54,655 nt of DNA from Longibaculum muris (GTDB lineage Bacteria > Bacillota_I > Bacilli_A > Erysipelotrichales > Coprobacillaceae): assembly GCF_004343035.1 (NCBI RefSeq), contig NZ_SMCQ01000020.1, forward strand, positions 1 through 54,655. Direction: 5' to 3'. Within the stretch, counting starts at the first letter, position 1; each line of letters begins with the position of its first letter. Under the pieces are notes generated by a model. That model did not search any database, was not told where the DNA came from, and saw only the letters and a list, made by a program, of their open reading frames with translations. Positions 33,812 to 42,481 of this stretch are shown one piece after another. Both the position numbers and the translations under genes were made by a program.

Positions 33812-33835
33812 TTTATTACCTCCAATCTGTCTTTT

Positions 33836-34113
33836 TGCAAAACAGTTTGATAATAATAAGCTCCATAATTACAATTAAGTTTGATAATTTACTCCAAAAC
33901 TTAATATCACGAAGCCATGTTGCAGAAAAACAAAGAAGCAAAATAAGAACCATGCTCCTTTAAGTGCCACGAAATCTCCGTTTTTATCAACTTTAATTGT
34001 CATTTTCTTTGAGTTTTATCAATCATAATTGTTAATTCCTTTGTGAAGCCGTTTTTATCAAACAAAGTTGTAAATTATCAATCTTTATTGCAAAATTATC
34101 AAACTTAATTGTC
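33836..34113. repeat. Seven copies of TTATCAA-N6-TTG in an AT-rich gap
   Basis: The gap 33812-34129 has no gene. Five copies read TTATCAA-N6-TTG on the plus strand, at 33984-34001, 34016-34033, 34055-34072, 34075-34092 and 34096-34113. Two are inverted (CAA-N6-TTGATAA) at 33836-33853 and 33870-33887. The last three are spaced 20-21 bp apart, two helical turns. The gap is much AT-richer than the surrounding genes. It must hold the promoter of the DUF4315/DUF4366/adhesin operon, so regulator binding is likely; an iteron-type replication site is the alternative. Confidence 0.7.
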
Positions 34114-34129
34114 ACTGGACACCAATCTG

Positions 34130-37078
34130 TCAGGGCAGACGCCCGAATGTATAAAAATGCTGCTGCCAGTAGCTTGTGTTGATATTTGCGTAGGAGATCG
34201 GGTCCCCGCAGTGGATCATCATCCCGTTGCCCACATAGATTCCCACATGGCTTGCGCCGCTGGTATTGTAGGTGCCCTGGAAGAATATCAGGTCGCCGGG
34301 CCTTGCATCCGCGCTTGATACAGGCGTGCACACGCCTAAAAGCCCGTCTGCGGTAAGCCGTCCGAAGTTCCAGCCCACGCCGCAATGGTTGACTACCCAG
34401 GAAACATAGCCGGAACAGTCAAAGGAAGTGGAAGGGCTTGCGCCTCCCCATACATACGGATAGCCTAAATACTTTTCGGCCTCCGCGAGCATGGCGGCAA
34501 ATTTTTCATCTGCAAGGGCCTCCGGCGGGACGTCATAGTCAAAATAGTTCCCTCCGCCGCCTGCGCCTGCCTCCGGTAAATGCCGCTCGCTGGTATCGCC
34601 GGTATCGGCAAAATACAACGGGTTCATATACTGGCCGTCAACCAGCACCTCCAGGTGCAGGTGCGGCCCGGTGGAATTTCCGGTGCTGCCGACCTTCGCG
34701 ATCACATCCCCGGCCTTTACCTCCTGTCCGGCAGATACAAAAATCTGTGAACAGTGGCCGTATTTGGTGGTAAGGGAGCGCCCCTCATAAGCCTCGCCCT
34801 CAATGGCAACGCACAGGCCGTATCCGCCGGCTTCACCGGCCAGCGTGACCGTGCCGTCATGCCCGGCTAAAATCTCCGTGCCCTGGGGCATCCCGATGTC
34901 AACGCCGGTATGGTAGTTCTTTCCCCCGCTGATCGGGTGTACCCGGTAGCCGTAGTAGCTGGTGACATAGGGCAGCCAGTTCGTGCCAAATACATTTTTC
35001 ACATACTGCCGGTTGCCTTTGGTCTGCAACAGAATCTCGCAGATTTCCTTCTGGTCTGGGTTCATGCGTGAAACAACCAGGTTTTCAAGCGGCGTAGAAG
35101 TAAGCGTTACATTCAGGATGTGCCACTCATAAGGCACTTCTTCCTCTGTTTCCTCGCCGGTCTCCGGGTCAACGCTGGTTTCTGTCCGGTAGCGGGTTTC
35201 CGTTTCTTCTGAAAAAGACAGGGAATACTGCCCGTTAAACAGCTCCCGGAGGACACCCTCGATCTGCGCATAGGTAAAATTCTGATAGGCAGAAGTGAGG
35301 TACCCCATTAAGACATAGGGATCATGCTCAATGGGGCCGATATTATAGCGGTACTCGTCATAGCCGGGCCGGTCCGATTCCACACGGTTAATCTGCATCT
35401 GCAGGTCCGTTTCCCACTCGGTATAAGCAAGCTCCGCATTGTTGATGTCCGCATCGTCCGCCAGATAGGTAGAGGCTGCAAGGCTGCCCAGCCCTCCGGC
35501 CCCCAGGTTGGAAAAGGAAGAAATCAGGGACGCGATCAGGAAAAATACCAGAAGGAGCAGGAGCACGATCCCGCATATGACCGGGTGGCGCCTGACGGCA
35601 TGGACCACGCCGGCAGCGATCTTTTCCGTGGTAACGGCGGTGTTCTTTGCACGCTTTCCCGCTTTTTTCGCTTCTCTGGCTGCTTTGGCATACTGGCGTT
35701 TTATCTTTTGTTTCTGCCACATCCGGGCAAGAAGGTTTTTCTTCAGTTCCGGGCTGTCATGCAGGGTCTGCCGGTAGGCAAGCCGGGCATTGGCCCTGGC
35801 TGATCTCTGCTGTAATTTTGCCACCCTGCGGTACGGCGCCGTCTTATGCCTGTGATATGCCATACGCAGCCCCGATTCGCTTACAAGCTCGGTGCGGTGG
35901 GCCGCTTTAATGCCGACATTTTCATTCTCTGCCTGGTAAATCTTTTTATGGGCGTAACCCACCGCCATATTTGCGCCGGCCTTTACCGGGCGCATCGGAA
36001 CGGGACCCTTGACATGGGCCCGCTGGGATTTCACCTCCTTTTCAAATTTCAGGCGCTTTTTGGCCTTGCCCGTATCGGGATCAGAAGATGTTTCCATCCG
36101 CAACTTACGGCGGGCAGGAAGGCGGTTTTCCGCCTGTTCCAGTTTTTCCGCTGTCCGTTCTGCCTTCCGTCGGGCTTTCGTGAGCTTCTTATCCGCTGTT
36201 TCCGGTGGGAGTTCGTCAGCGGTAAATTCCAGCTTGGAAGGCCGTTTTGGTTCTCCTTCGGCTGCCTCCGGCGGTTTCTCCTGAGGTTCCCCGGCTTTTG
36301 CCGCCTCCTGAAAGCGCTGTTGGTATTTATTACCATGCTGCCGTGTCCGGTTCCAGTGTCCTGCCTGGCCGGATTTTTCTTCCCCTTTCTGTGCCCCGGC
36401 TCCTTCCTGAAATAGTTTCCCATACCGGGAATCCGTACCTTTCGGACCGTGTTCTGCAAAAGCTGTCTGTCCGGGATTTTCCTGGCCGGAATCCGCCTGC
36501 CTGGGTTCTTCCTGCCTGAAATTCTGGTAAGCGGCATTGCGCCTCCCTGGGCTCTCCTGGCTGGAATCCGCCCGCCTGGGTTCTTCCTGCCTGAAATTCT
36601 GGTAAGCGACATTGCGCCTCCCTGGGCTCTCCTGGCTGAAATCTGCTTGTCTGGGTTCTTCCTGCTTGAAATTCTGGTAAGCGGCATTGCGCCTCCCTGG
36701 GCTCCCCTGGCTGAAATCCTCCTGCCTGGAATCCCTGTAAGCAGCATTGCCCTGTCCTTGGCTGCCCCGCCTGGTTTCTGGCACATATGGTTCTGATCCA
36801 GTTGGTTCCTGTCCGGGAAAAACCTGGGTAGGGGAATCCTGTGCTGCCGTATCACTGTTTTCGCAACCGGCAAATATATCTGATCCATAAGTTTCCGTCT
36901 GCACCGGCGCCGCCTGCCTGCGGTTCCTTGAAGTGCCGGAAGAAGGGGCGTCCCTTGCCCGGCGCAGGTCATAATCCGGCTCTCCCTGCCGGGCCGCCAT
37001 GCGGTCCTCCCCGTGGGAATCCCGCGCCGGCATCCGGGCATCTTTCTGTTTCCTCTGAAAATTCCTGTCACGCGCCAT
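34130..37078 (-). CDS. Conjugation cell-wall hydrolase, M23 plus NlpC/P60
   Basis: A 982-residue membrane-anchored hydrolase that would open peptidoglycan for the mating channel. The first 300 residues are low-complexity, with three-plus copies of a 25-residue repeat (core QESPGRRN-AYQNF). A basic, helical region (300-490) precedes one membrane helix (about 500-525). Then comes a domain with YLADDADINNAELAYTEW, an M23-like metallopeptidase (HTGVDIGMPQGTEI and HLHLEV) and a C-terminal NlpC/P60 domain with catalytic Cys in SFDCSGYVSW and His in SHVGIYVG. The ATG at 37078 has GGAGGTGAGG upstream. It follows virB4 in the operon. Confidence 0.9.
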   Translation of the reverse strand: MARDRNFQRKQKDARMPARDSHGEDRMAARQGEPDYDLRRARDAPSSGTSRNRRQAAPVQTETYGSDIFAGCENSDTAAQDSPTQVFPGQEPTGSEPYVPETRRGSQGQGNAAYRDSRQEDFSQGSPGRRNAAYQNFKQEEPRQADFSQESPGRRNVAYQNFRQEEPRRADSSQESPGRRNAAYQNFRQEEPRQADSGQENPGQTAFAEHGPKGTDSRYGKLFQEGAGAQKGEEKSGQAGHWNRTRQHGNKYQQRFQEAAKAGEPQEKPPEAAEGEPKRPSKLEFTADELPPETADKKLTKARRKAERTAEKLEQAENRLPARRKLRMETSSDPDTGKAKKRLKFEKEVKSQRAHVKGPVPMRPVKAGANMAVGYAHKKIYQAENENVGIKAAHRTELVSESGLRMAYHRHKTAPYRRVAKLQQRSARANARLAYRQTLHDSPELKKNLLARMWQKQKIKRQYAKAAREAKKAGKRAKNTAVTTEKIAAGVVHAVRRHPVICGIVLLLLLVFFLIASLISSFSNLGAGGLGSLAASTYLADDADINNAELAYTEWETDLQMQINRVESDRPGYDEYRYNIGPIEHDPYVLMGYLTSAYQNFTYAQIEGVLRELFNGQYSLSFSEETETRYRTETSVDPETGEETEEEVPYEWHILNVTLTSTPLENLVVSRMNPDQKEICEILLQTKGNRQYVKNVFGTNWLPYVTSYYGYRVHPISGGKNYHTGVDIGMPQGTEILAGHDGTVTLAGEAGGYGLCVAIEGEAYEGRSLTTKYGHCSQIFVSAGQEVKAGDVIAKVGSTGNSTGPHLHLEVLVDGQYMNPLYFADTGDTSERHLPEAGAGGGGNYFDYDVPPEALADEKFAAMLAEAEKYLGYPYVWGGASPSTSFDCSGYVSWVVNHCGVGWNFGRLTADGLLGVCTPVSSADARPGDLIFFQGTYNTSGASHVGIYVGNGMMIHCGDPISYANINTSYWQQHFYTFGRLP
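36529..36753 (-). repeat. 75-bp tandem repeats inside the hydrolase gene
   Basis: Three units of exactly 75 bp begin at 36529, 36604 and 36679, with a partial unit before the first. Units one and two are about 90% identical; the third decays after about 45 bp. They encode 25-residue repeats rich in Gln, Arg, Ser and Pro. The length is a multiple of three, so copy-number change would keep the frame. Confidence 0.85.
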
Positions 37079-37118
37079 TGCCCTCACCTCCAATCGCTTT
37101 CAGGGTATTTTTGTTTCC

Positions 37119-39593
37119 TCATGCCTTCGTCCCCGCCACTTCATCAGGCCGTGTTGTAAGTACGCTGTACAGCAGGGTATCCTTCGGAAAATGATCGACA
37201 AAGGGGATAATCACATTCCCGAAGAACAGAAGCCCCTCGCCGGGGCCGGAATGGGTCACATAGGAAAGCTGGTGCGGGGAAATCCCCAGCTGCTTCGCCA
37301 GAATCTGCCGGTCCCCCTGGGCCTGGTTCAGCATGTAGATAAAATCCGAGTTCTCAAAGATATTCTCGATCTCACGGGAGGCCAGCAGGTCCTTCACGTT
37401 CTGCGTCAGGCCGCTCGGTATGCCGCCCCATTTCCTGAACCGTTTCCAGATTTCCACGCTGAAACTTCCGGTCTGGCCTTTCAGAAGGAGATGGAATTCG
37501 TCAACATAGAACCAGGTCGTCTTATGCTTGGAGCGGTTGGCCGTGACACGGTTCCACACGGCGTCCTGCATAATCAAAAGGCCGATCTCTTTCAGGGCCT
37601 TGCCCAGAGACTTTAACTGGAAGCAGAGTACCCGGTGGTTGTTCATATCAATGTTGGACCTGTGATTGAATACATTCAGGGAGCCGTTCACGTAGATTTC
37701 CAGCGCCGTGGCGATATTCTGCGCCTCCGGCTCGGACTGTTTCAAAAGCAGCCCGTACAGGTCTCCCAGGACCGGCATATTCTCCGGGCGCGGGTCCTGC
37801 AGGTAATCCCGGTACACCAGCCTTGTGCAGCGGTCAATGATGGTCCTCTCAATCGGGGAAAGCCCCTCCTTGCCGCCGATCACCAGGTCGCACAGGGACA
37901 GGATAAAATCGCTTTTCAGCGTGATGGGGTTTTCATCATCCGAATAGTCCAGGTTAATGTCCATCGGATTGATATAGTTGGTGGAAGTCGGGGAAATGTC
38001 AATGACCTGCCCCTGGGAGCCGAACTGCTGTACTAAAGGCCCGTACTCATTTTCCGGGTCTGCAATGATGATGTCATCCTCCGTTAAAAGGAACACATTG
38101 ACGATCTCACGCTTTGCCGAGAAAGACTTGCCGCTGCCCGGCGTGCCTAAGAACAGGCCGTTGGGGTTCTTTAAGTTCTTGCGGTTCGCCATGATCAGGT
38201 TGTTGCTTAAAGCGTTCAGGCCATAATAAAGCGCCTCGCCCTCCTGGAACAGCTCGCAGGTCGTGAACGGCACGAAAATGGCGGTGCTGCTGGTCGTAAG
38301 CCCACGCACAATCTCAATCTGGTTCAACCCTAAGGCAAGAGAGGACATAAGGCCTTGTTCCTGCTGGAAGTCCAGACGTTTCAGGGCACAGTTATATTTC
38401 TGCGCAATACCGGAAGCAGAAAGGATGTCATTGAACAGCTTCTGCCGTTTGTGAGCGATATTCTCCACCAGCACCGTCACAAGAAACATGCGCTCATTCC
38501 GGCTCTGCAAATCCTGTAAAAGATTCTTTGCTTCTTCGCCGTAGGTGGCAAGGTCCGTAGGTATGATGTCCATGTCATACCCGGCGCGGACCGCTTTTTT
38601 CTGTTCCTCAATGGTCATTTTCTGCAAATCGGACATCTTGCGCTTGATGTTCTTGATCGCCTGGGCCTGGTCGATAGACTGGATATGCAGGTTTACTGTC
38701 ACGGCATCGTCCAGGTCAAGCAGCTCCGCAAGCAGCCGGTCCGTCAGCTCCGGCGCTAAAATCTGCAAAAAGGACGCCGCCCCGGAATGGTCGGCTACCC
38801 GGAAGGTCTTTCCGTCATTCGAGAAGGACAGGCCGGAGGGCGCAATAAAATCTTTTGTGGACAGCCCGGTTTTCGGCAGGTCCGCCCAGGTAAAATGAAA
38901 CTTTTCCTGCCCGTCTGGGTGGAGCTGGCTGTGAAGGAGCTCCAGGCGTTCCAGCCCGTCTAATGGCTTTGCCTGGGCTCCCAGGGCCTTGAAATTCGCC
39001 AGCACGTCGGCCTCGATCCGCTCCAGGCGCATCTTCGCGGTGCGAAGGTCGTCAGCCTCAATGCCAAAAGTGATATATTTCCGCTTGGTAAGACCGTTGT
39101 TGCCTTTTTGGAGCTGACCTTTCAGCATATCCCCATACTCCCTGCGGATTCCGTCATATTCGTCGCCACGGATGGGGATGTCAATACTGCGGGCGAAATC
39201 CTGCATGTTGGCCCGCTGGTTGACAAAGGTAAGCTGCACACGGATCGAAGCGTCAAAATAATTGAGGAAATCACAGTAGCCCTCAAAAATCTGCGCCTTG
39301 TCATCCGCCTGTGCGAGCTGGTAGTTAATGTCAAAAAACTGCACCGTCTTGGTGTAGAGCTTATCCGTCAGCCGGCAGATCCCATCCCGGTACATTTCCT
39401 TATAGGGAATGCTCTGCTGGACCGTCTGCGGGGCGTCCGATTTAAGCCCACTGAAAAAGCCGCCTTTCCTGGACGGCTTTATGCGGGAAGCATTACGCCC
39501 GCCTGTTTTTGCGTCTGCCCTGGCCTTTTTTGCCTGCCTGATGTTTCTTTGCAGGCGCTTTTCCTGGGCCTCCTGCTGTCTGGTTTTTGGCAA
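37119..39593 (-). CDS. VirB4-like conjugation ATPase
   Basis: An 824-residue ATPase that powers the type IV secretion channel. The basic N-terminal extension (1-48) is followed by the VirB4 N-domain, Walker A GTPGSGKS at about 483-490, Walker B region IIADPENEYGPLV, and a later TTWFYVDEFHLLLKG; the C-terminal part has SGLTQNVKDLLASREIENIF. The start is TTG at 39593, 9 nt from GGAGG, and overlaps prgI by 101 bp in another frame, an overlap seen in related ICEs. Location is the cytoplasmic face of the membrane. Confidence 0.92.
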   Translation of the reverse strand: MPKTRQQEAQEKRLQRNIRQAKKARADAKTGGRNASRIKPSRKGGFFSGLKSDAPQTVQQSIPYKEMYRDGICRLTDKLYTKTVQFFDINYQLAQADDKAQIFEGYCDFLNYFDASIRVQLTFVNQRANMQDFARSIDIPIRGDEYDGIRREYGDMLKGQLQKGNNGLTKRKYITFGIEADDLRTAKMRLERIEADVLANFKALGAQAKPLDGLERLELLHSQLHPDGQEKFHFTWADLPKTGLSTKDFIAPSGLSFSNDGKTFRVADHSGAASFLQILAPELTDRLLAELLDLDDAVTVNLHIQSIDQAQAIKNIKRKMSDLQKMTIEEQKKAVRAGYDMDIIPTDLATYGEEAKNLLQDLQSRNERMFLVTVLVENIAHKRQKLFNDILSASGIAQKYNCALKRLDFQQEQGLMSSLALGLNQIEIVRGLTTSSTAIFVPFTTCELFQEGEALYYGLNALSNNLIMANRKNLKNPNGLFLGTPGSGKSFSAKREIVNVFLLTEDDIIIADPENEYGPLVQQFGSQGQVIDISPTSTNYINPMDINLDYSDDENPITLKSDFILSLCDLVIGGKEGLSPIERTIIDRCTRLVYRDYLQDPRPENMPVLGDLYGLLLKQSEPEAQNIATALEIYVNGSLNVFNHRSNIDMNNHRVLCFQLKSLGKALKEIGLLIMQDAVWNRVTANRSKHKTTWFYVDEFHLLLKGQTGSFSVEIWKRFRKWGGIPSGLTQNVKDLLASREIENIFENSDFIYMLNQAQGDRQILAKQLGISPHQLSYVTHSGPGEGLLFFGNVIIPFVDHFPKDTLLYSVLTTRPDEVAGTKA

Positions 39594-39927
39594 TCCTCAT
39601 AACCTCCTTCTCTGACATGGATTTATACAAATTTTCCGTCCGGTATGGCCGTTTCTTCGGCCAGAGCTTATAGCGGAGCCTGTTTTTCAGAAGTTTCTCC
39701 GCCGGCTGCCCATCCCGCTCATACATGGCGAAAAAGAAAAAGGGCATCATAAGCCCGATCATCATTAGCACCGCCGCCGAGTTACCGACAGCGCCGCGGG
39801 TAAGGAAGTATACCGGCAGCCCGACCAATGCGGCCAGGCTGAAACAGATAAGCTGGCGCTTCGTCAGGTTGAACGCCAGCTTGGTCTTGACTTTCGTTAA
39901 GTCTTTGGGTACGGGTACATAAGGCAT
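39493..39927 (-). CDS. prgI: PrgI-family membrane protein
   Basis: A 144-residue PrgI-type conjugation protein (VirB3-like position before VirB4). YVPVPKDLTKVKTKLAFNLT opens it, two membrane helices follow (about 28-45 and 50-70), then FFFFAMYERDGQPAEKLLKN and a strongly basic C-terminal tail. TGGAGGTG precedes the ATG. The tail-coding region overlaps the virB4 start. Confidence 0.9.
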   Translation of the reverse strand: MPYVPVPKDLTKVKTKLAFNLTKRQLICFSLAALVGLPVYFLTRGAVGNSAAVLMMIGLMMPFFFFAMYERDGQPAEKLLKNRLRYKLWPKKRPYRTENLYKSMSEKEVMRIAKNQTAGGPGKAPAKKHQAGKKGQGRRKNRRA

Positions 39928-39955
39928 GTAAATTCACCTCCATTCATGCTGTATC

Positions 39956-40513
39956 TCACTGGTTTTGTTCCTGCATCGTGACCGTGGATTCCACCTCATT
40001 GCCCCACACATCCCAGCCGGGGGTCTGCTGCCTTGCAAAAAGCTCTATCCTGGGCTGGTCGCCCATGAGCTTCACAATCTTATCCCGTACCTCGTCCGGC
40101 TTCTTGCTGTGCTGCTCAATATGGGAGATTACAAACTGGTGGATTCCCGCGCACTGGCGTTTCGGGCGCCCGCGTGTCGCCAGAAGGCATACCTCCGCAT
40201 TAGAGCGGGTCCAGAACCCCATCCCGTAAAACCAGGAATCTGCTTTCCGGTTCTGTTTGAGCCAGAGGAAGGCCAGCGTCTTATATTTGAACCCCCATGC
40301 TTCGATCACCCGGAACGCCTCATTAAGCTGTGGGAAGGTGGCCCATAGGAAAAGCGCACTGTCTTTGGCCGCAAGGTCTGCAACCGGCAGCGCGCATATT
40401 TCTTCCATGCTCATGGTGGGGTAGTGCTTTTCGGCCACCCCATTTCCGCGTTTCATATCATAGCGCCAGGGCGGGTCCGCGTACACGATGCCATATTTTC
40501 CGGCCTCCGCCAT
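39956..40513 (-). CDS. MT-A70-family adenine methyltransferase
   Basis: A 185-residue S-adenosylmethionine-dependent N6-adenine methyltransferase. The catalytic DPPW is in YGIVYADPPWRYDM, and LFLWATFPQLNEAFRVIEAW plus EVCLLATRGRPKR are the other conserved segments. It would modify element DNA, perhaps hiding it from restriction in the recipient. The ATG overlaps the SpoVG-like stop by 1 bp (TAATG). A methyltransferase inside the transfer operon, without a matching nuclease, points to a protective role. Confidence 0.9.
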   Translation of the reverse strand: MAEAGKYGIVYADPPWRYDMKRGNGVAEKHYPTMSMEEICALPVADLAAKDSALFLWATFPQLNEAFRVIEAWGFKYKTLAFLWLKQNRKADSWFYGMGFWTRSNAEVCLLATRGRPKRQCAGIHQFVISHIEQHSKKPDEVRDKIVKLMGDQPRIELFARQQTPGWDVWGNEVESTVTMQEQNQ

Positions 40514-40956
40514 TACCGGGCCTGCTCATTCTTGGCCGGGGCGGATTTTGCCGGGGGCGTCTTAACCTTGCCGGCATTTTCTTTCAGGGCGCCGGCCAGG
40601 GAAGGCTTCTCCGCCGCTCCCTTTGTCGCTTCAAGGGTGGCCTGCAGGTTTTCAATCGCCTGGCCGTACCCTCCGATCAGGGCGTCATTAAGCTGCCTGC
40701 GGAAATCCGCCGTCACCGGCCAGCAGACATCCCTCCATTTTCCCTGCTTATCCTGGGTGGAGGGCATATTGACGTACAGGCCGTTCTCGCCGGAGCAGAT
40801 ACGGAAGCCGTCGATCTTGAAACAGTCCCCAATCGTCACATTGGCGAAAGCCAGAAGGTTCCCCATCGGGGCAATCGGGCGTACCGTTACATCCAGCTTC
40901 AAGCCCTCGCCCGCCTGGGCCTCCGGCTGCATGGTTTCATGGTTGGTCTTACTCAT
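40513..40956 (-). CDS. SpoVG-family protein with KPSL module
   Basis: A 147-residue protein. Residues 18-105 are a SpoVG domain: LDVTVRPIAPMGNLLAFANV, then FKIDGFRICSGENGLYVNMP and a later VCWPVTADFRRQLNDAL. SpoVG proteins bind DNA or RNA as global regulators. The C-terminal 35 residues, KPSLAGALKENAGKVK plus basic tail, are absent from chromosomal SpoVG (about 95 residues) and match the shared module. GAAGGAGG precedes the ATG. Confidence 0.85.
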   Translation of the reverse strand: MSKTNHETMQPEAQAGEGLKLDVTVRPIAPMGNLLAFANVTIGDCFKIDGFRICSGENGLYVNMPSTQDKQGKWRDVCWPVTADFRRQLNDALIGGYGQAIENLQATLEATKGAAEKPSLAGALKENAGKVKTPPAKSAPAKNEQAR

Positions 40957-40998
40957 ATAAAAAAATCCTCCTTCTTGTTAAAATAGGTCGGTTACACA

Positions 40999-41862
40999 CT
41001 AATGCGAGTTAAAAATACTTTTGGATAGCGAGCCTGTCTTAAACAGGGCAAAGGCCAGCAGGACCGTATAGCCTGCCGTGCCCCAGATCGCGCCGTGGAT
41101 GTCGCCGGAAGAAGGGATTGACTGGACCAGCGCCGCATAGATCGCGACGCAGACCATAATCAAAAACCCCTGGAAACCCAAAGCAAACAGGGAACGCAGG
41201 TAATTCGTCCCCATCTGCCCCCATTCACGGTTTGCCATTGTGGAAAACGGTATGGGTGCCAGGCTGACCGTGAGATATATTTCAATCATGCGGCCATACA
41301 CAATGACAAAGATCACGATGGACAACACCCACATGCACAGGTTGATAATGTTGGTCTCCAGCCACAGGCCGATCAGTTCCCACATCCCCATTGCTTCAAG
41401 CTGCGTCTCCAGGTCGGCCAGCGCAGCGGTAACATCCATGCTCCCGTTTATCACGCCGGAACTTTGATTCACCACATGCTGGGCGACGTCAAACACCGCC
41501 ATGACGATGGTAAAGCAGTTGGTGAGCAGGTATGTGGCAACAAAGGTTTTGAAAATCCACTTGAAGATGTTGAACGTATCAAAATCGTGCATGTTGTTCT
41601 TTTCGAGGATCATCTGGATCAATTCATAGACAAGAACAAAAGTCAGGATGATTCCCGCAATGGGAATGACGACGGTTTCAGAAAGATTCTGGATCATGCT
41701 GAACACGCCGCCATTCCACCCCTGCGGTGTCTGGCCTACCTGTGAGGCCACATCCGAGACCTGGCTGTTGACGGACTCAAAGATACTGGTGTATTGTCCT
41801 GTGATCGCTTCAATCAAGCCCTCTTTAATCCAGTCTGTTATCCATTCAAACAGACTGCCCAT
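40999..41862 (-). CDS. VirB6/TrbL-like membrane channel protein
   Basis: A 287-residue polytopic membrane protein with about six helices (about 60-85, 100-125, 160-185, 190-215, 225-250 and 255-275), a VirB6/TrbL-type inner channel component of firmicute ICEs. The N-terminus MGSLFEWITDWIKEGLIEAI is amphipathic and typical of this group. The ATG follows 7 nt after the maff2 stop without a good ribosome binding site, so its translation probably depends on spliced maff2 being read through to its end. Confidence 0.85.
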   Translation of the reverse strand: MGSLFEWITDWIKEGLIEAITGQYTSIFESVNSQVSDVASQVGQTPQGWNGGVFSMIQNLSETVVIPIAGIILTFVLVYELIQMILEKNNMHDFDTFNIFKWIFKTFVATYLLTNCFTIVMAVFDVAQHVVNQSSGVINGSMDVTAALADLETQLEAMGMWELIGLWLETNIINLCMWVLSIVIFVIVYGRMIEIYLTVSLAPIPFSTMANREWGQMGTNYLRSLFALGFQGFLIMVCVAIYAALVQSIPSSGDIHGAIWGTAGYTVLLAFALFKTGSLSKSIFNSH

Positions 41863-41868
41863 CGGCTA

Positions 41869-42481
41869 TTAACCGAACAGGCCGGAGAGCAGCGGGATCA
41901 GCGTGGCACCCACCAGCGCAATACCTCCGCCAGCCATAAGCTGTTTCATCCGTTTTTGTTCACACCGGGTCGCTGCCCCGGTGCGGCCCCACTTCATAAA
42001 GAAGCGGACACCCCATGCTTTCACATGGGCGCAGACTATATCTTCACCCGCATGGAGCGGGGCAGGCTGCTTCGGGCCGCTCGGCCCTACTCCTGCAAAG
42101 GATAGTCGTTGAACCTTCCCCTGTTCGGGGCTTGGCTGCTGATCGCCCATTGTCCCGGCGTTTAGGTTCGCACCCTGCGCCATCCGTGCGTTTTTTTCTG
42201 CTTTCGCCACCGTCACATCCGGGCATGTTTCATCCCCATGTTTTGGTACGCACGGCTTTAGGGGTTCCCAGCAATTCAGCCTGTTGCCGTATGGACTTCC
42301 ACCATACGCTGCACGGCAATTACTTGTCCGTGGAGGGCGTAGCTTACCCCTGCGACTTGGCTCCGGGATTGTCATTGCCGTAACCTTCCAGAAGGTTGAT
42401 GACGCCCCATGCACCGAGGCCGGCGCCCAGAGCAATCACCAGAATTTTCAAAGTATCAATCGCACTTGCAAAAAAAGCCAT
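41869..42481 (-). CDS. Maff2-family transfer protein, split by an intron
   Basis: Two exons encode a 71-residue membrane protein of the Maff2 family, a conserved partner of the VirB6-like gene. Exon 1 (42347-42481) reads MAFFASAIDTLKILVIALGA and on to NDNPGAKSQG. Exon 2 (41869-41949) reads MKQLMAGGGIALVGATLIPL and ends LSGLFG. Joining them gives the usual length and two membrane helices. Without splicing, exon 1 ends at a TAA two bases into the intron. GGAGG stands 8 nt before the ATG. The exact splice sites are uncertain by a few bases. Confidence 0.8.
41950..42346 (-). ncRNA. Group I self-splicing intron in maff2
   Basis: About 397 nt without a homing endonuclease gene. All four conserved core segments are present in order on the minus strand: P, AATTGCTGGGAACC (about 42260-42276); Q, GATCAGCAGCCAAGC (about 42130-42144); R, GGTTCAACGACTATCC (42100-42115); S, GAAGATATAGTCTG (42032-42045). 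R and S can form P7 (GACTA/TAGTC). GCCCT near 42335 can pair with exon GGGGT as P1, giving the usual U-G at the splice site. That predicts cleavage after 42346, whereas the protein frame fits a junction at GGG|ATG, so boundaries are approximate. Confidence 0.82.

Noticed and set aside
33836-34113. CRISPR array
   Set aside because: The repeats are 18 bp with only 2-20 bp between several copies, vary inside, and are inverted in part; there are no cas genes.
36529-36753. CRISPR or transposon repeats in the hydrolase gene
   Set aside because: The repeats are contiguous, exactly 75 bp and in frame; they encode protein repeats.
41869-42435. A 188-codon minus-strand frame through the maff2 region
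   Set aside because: Its first 160 codons are intron RNA without protein-like character; only the last 26 residues are the true maff2 exon 2.
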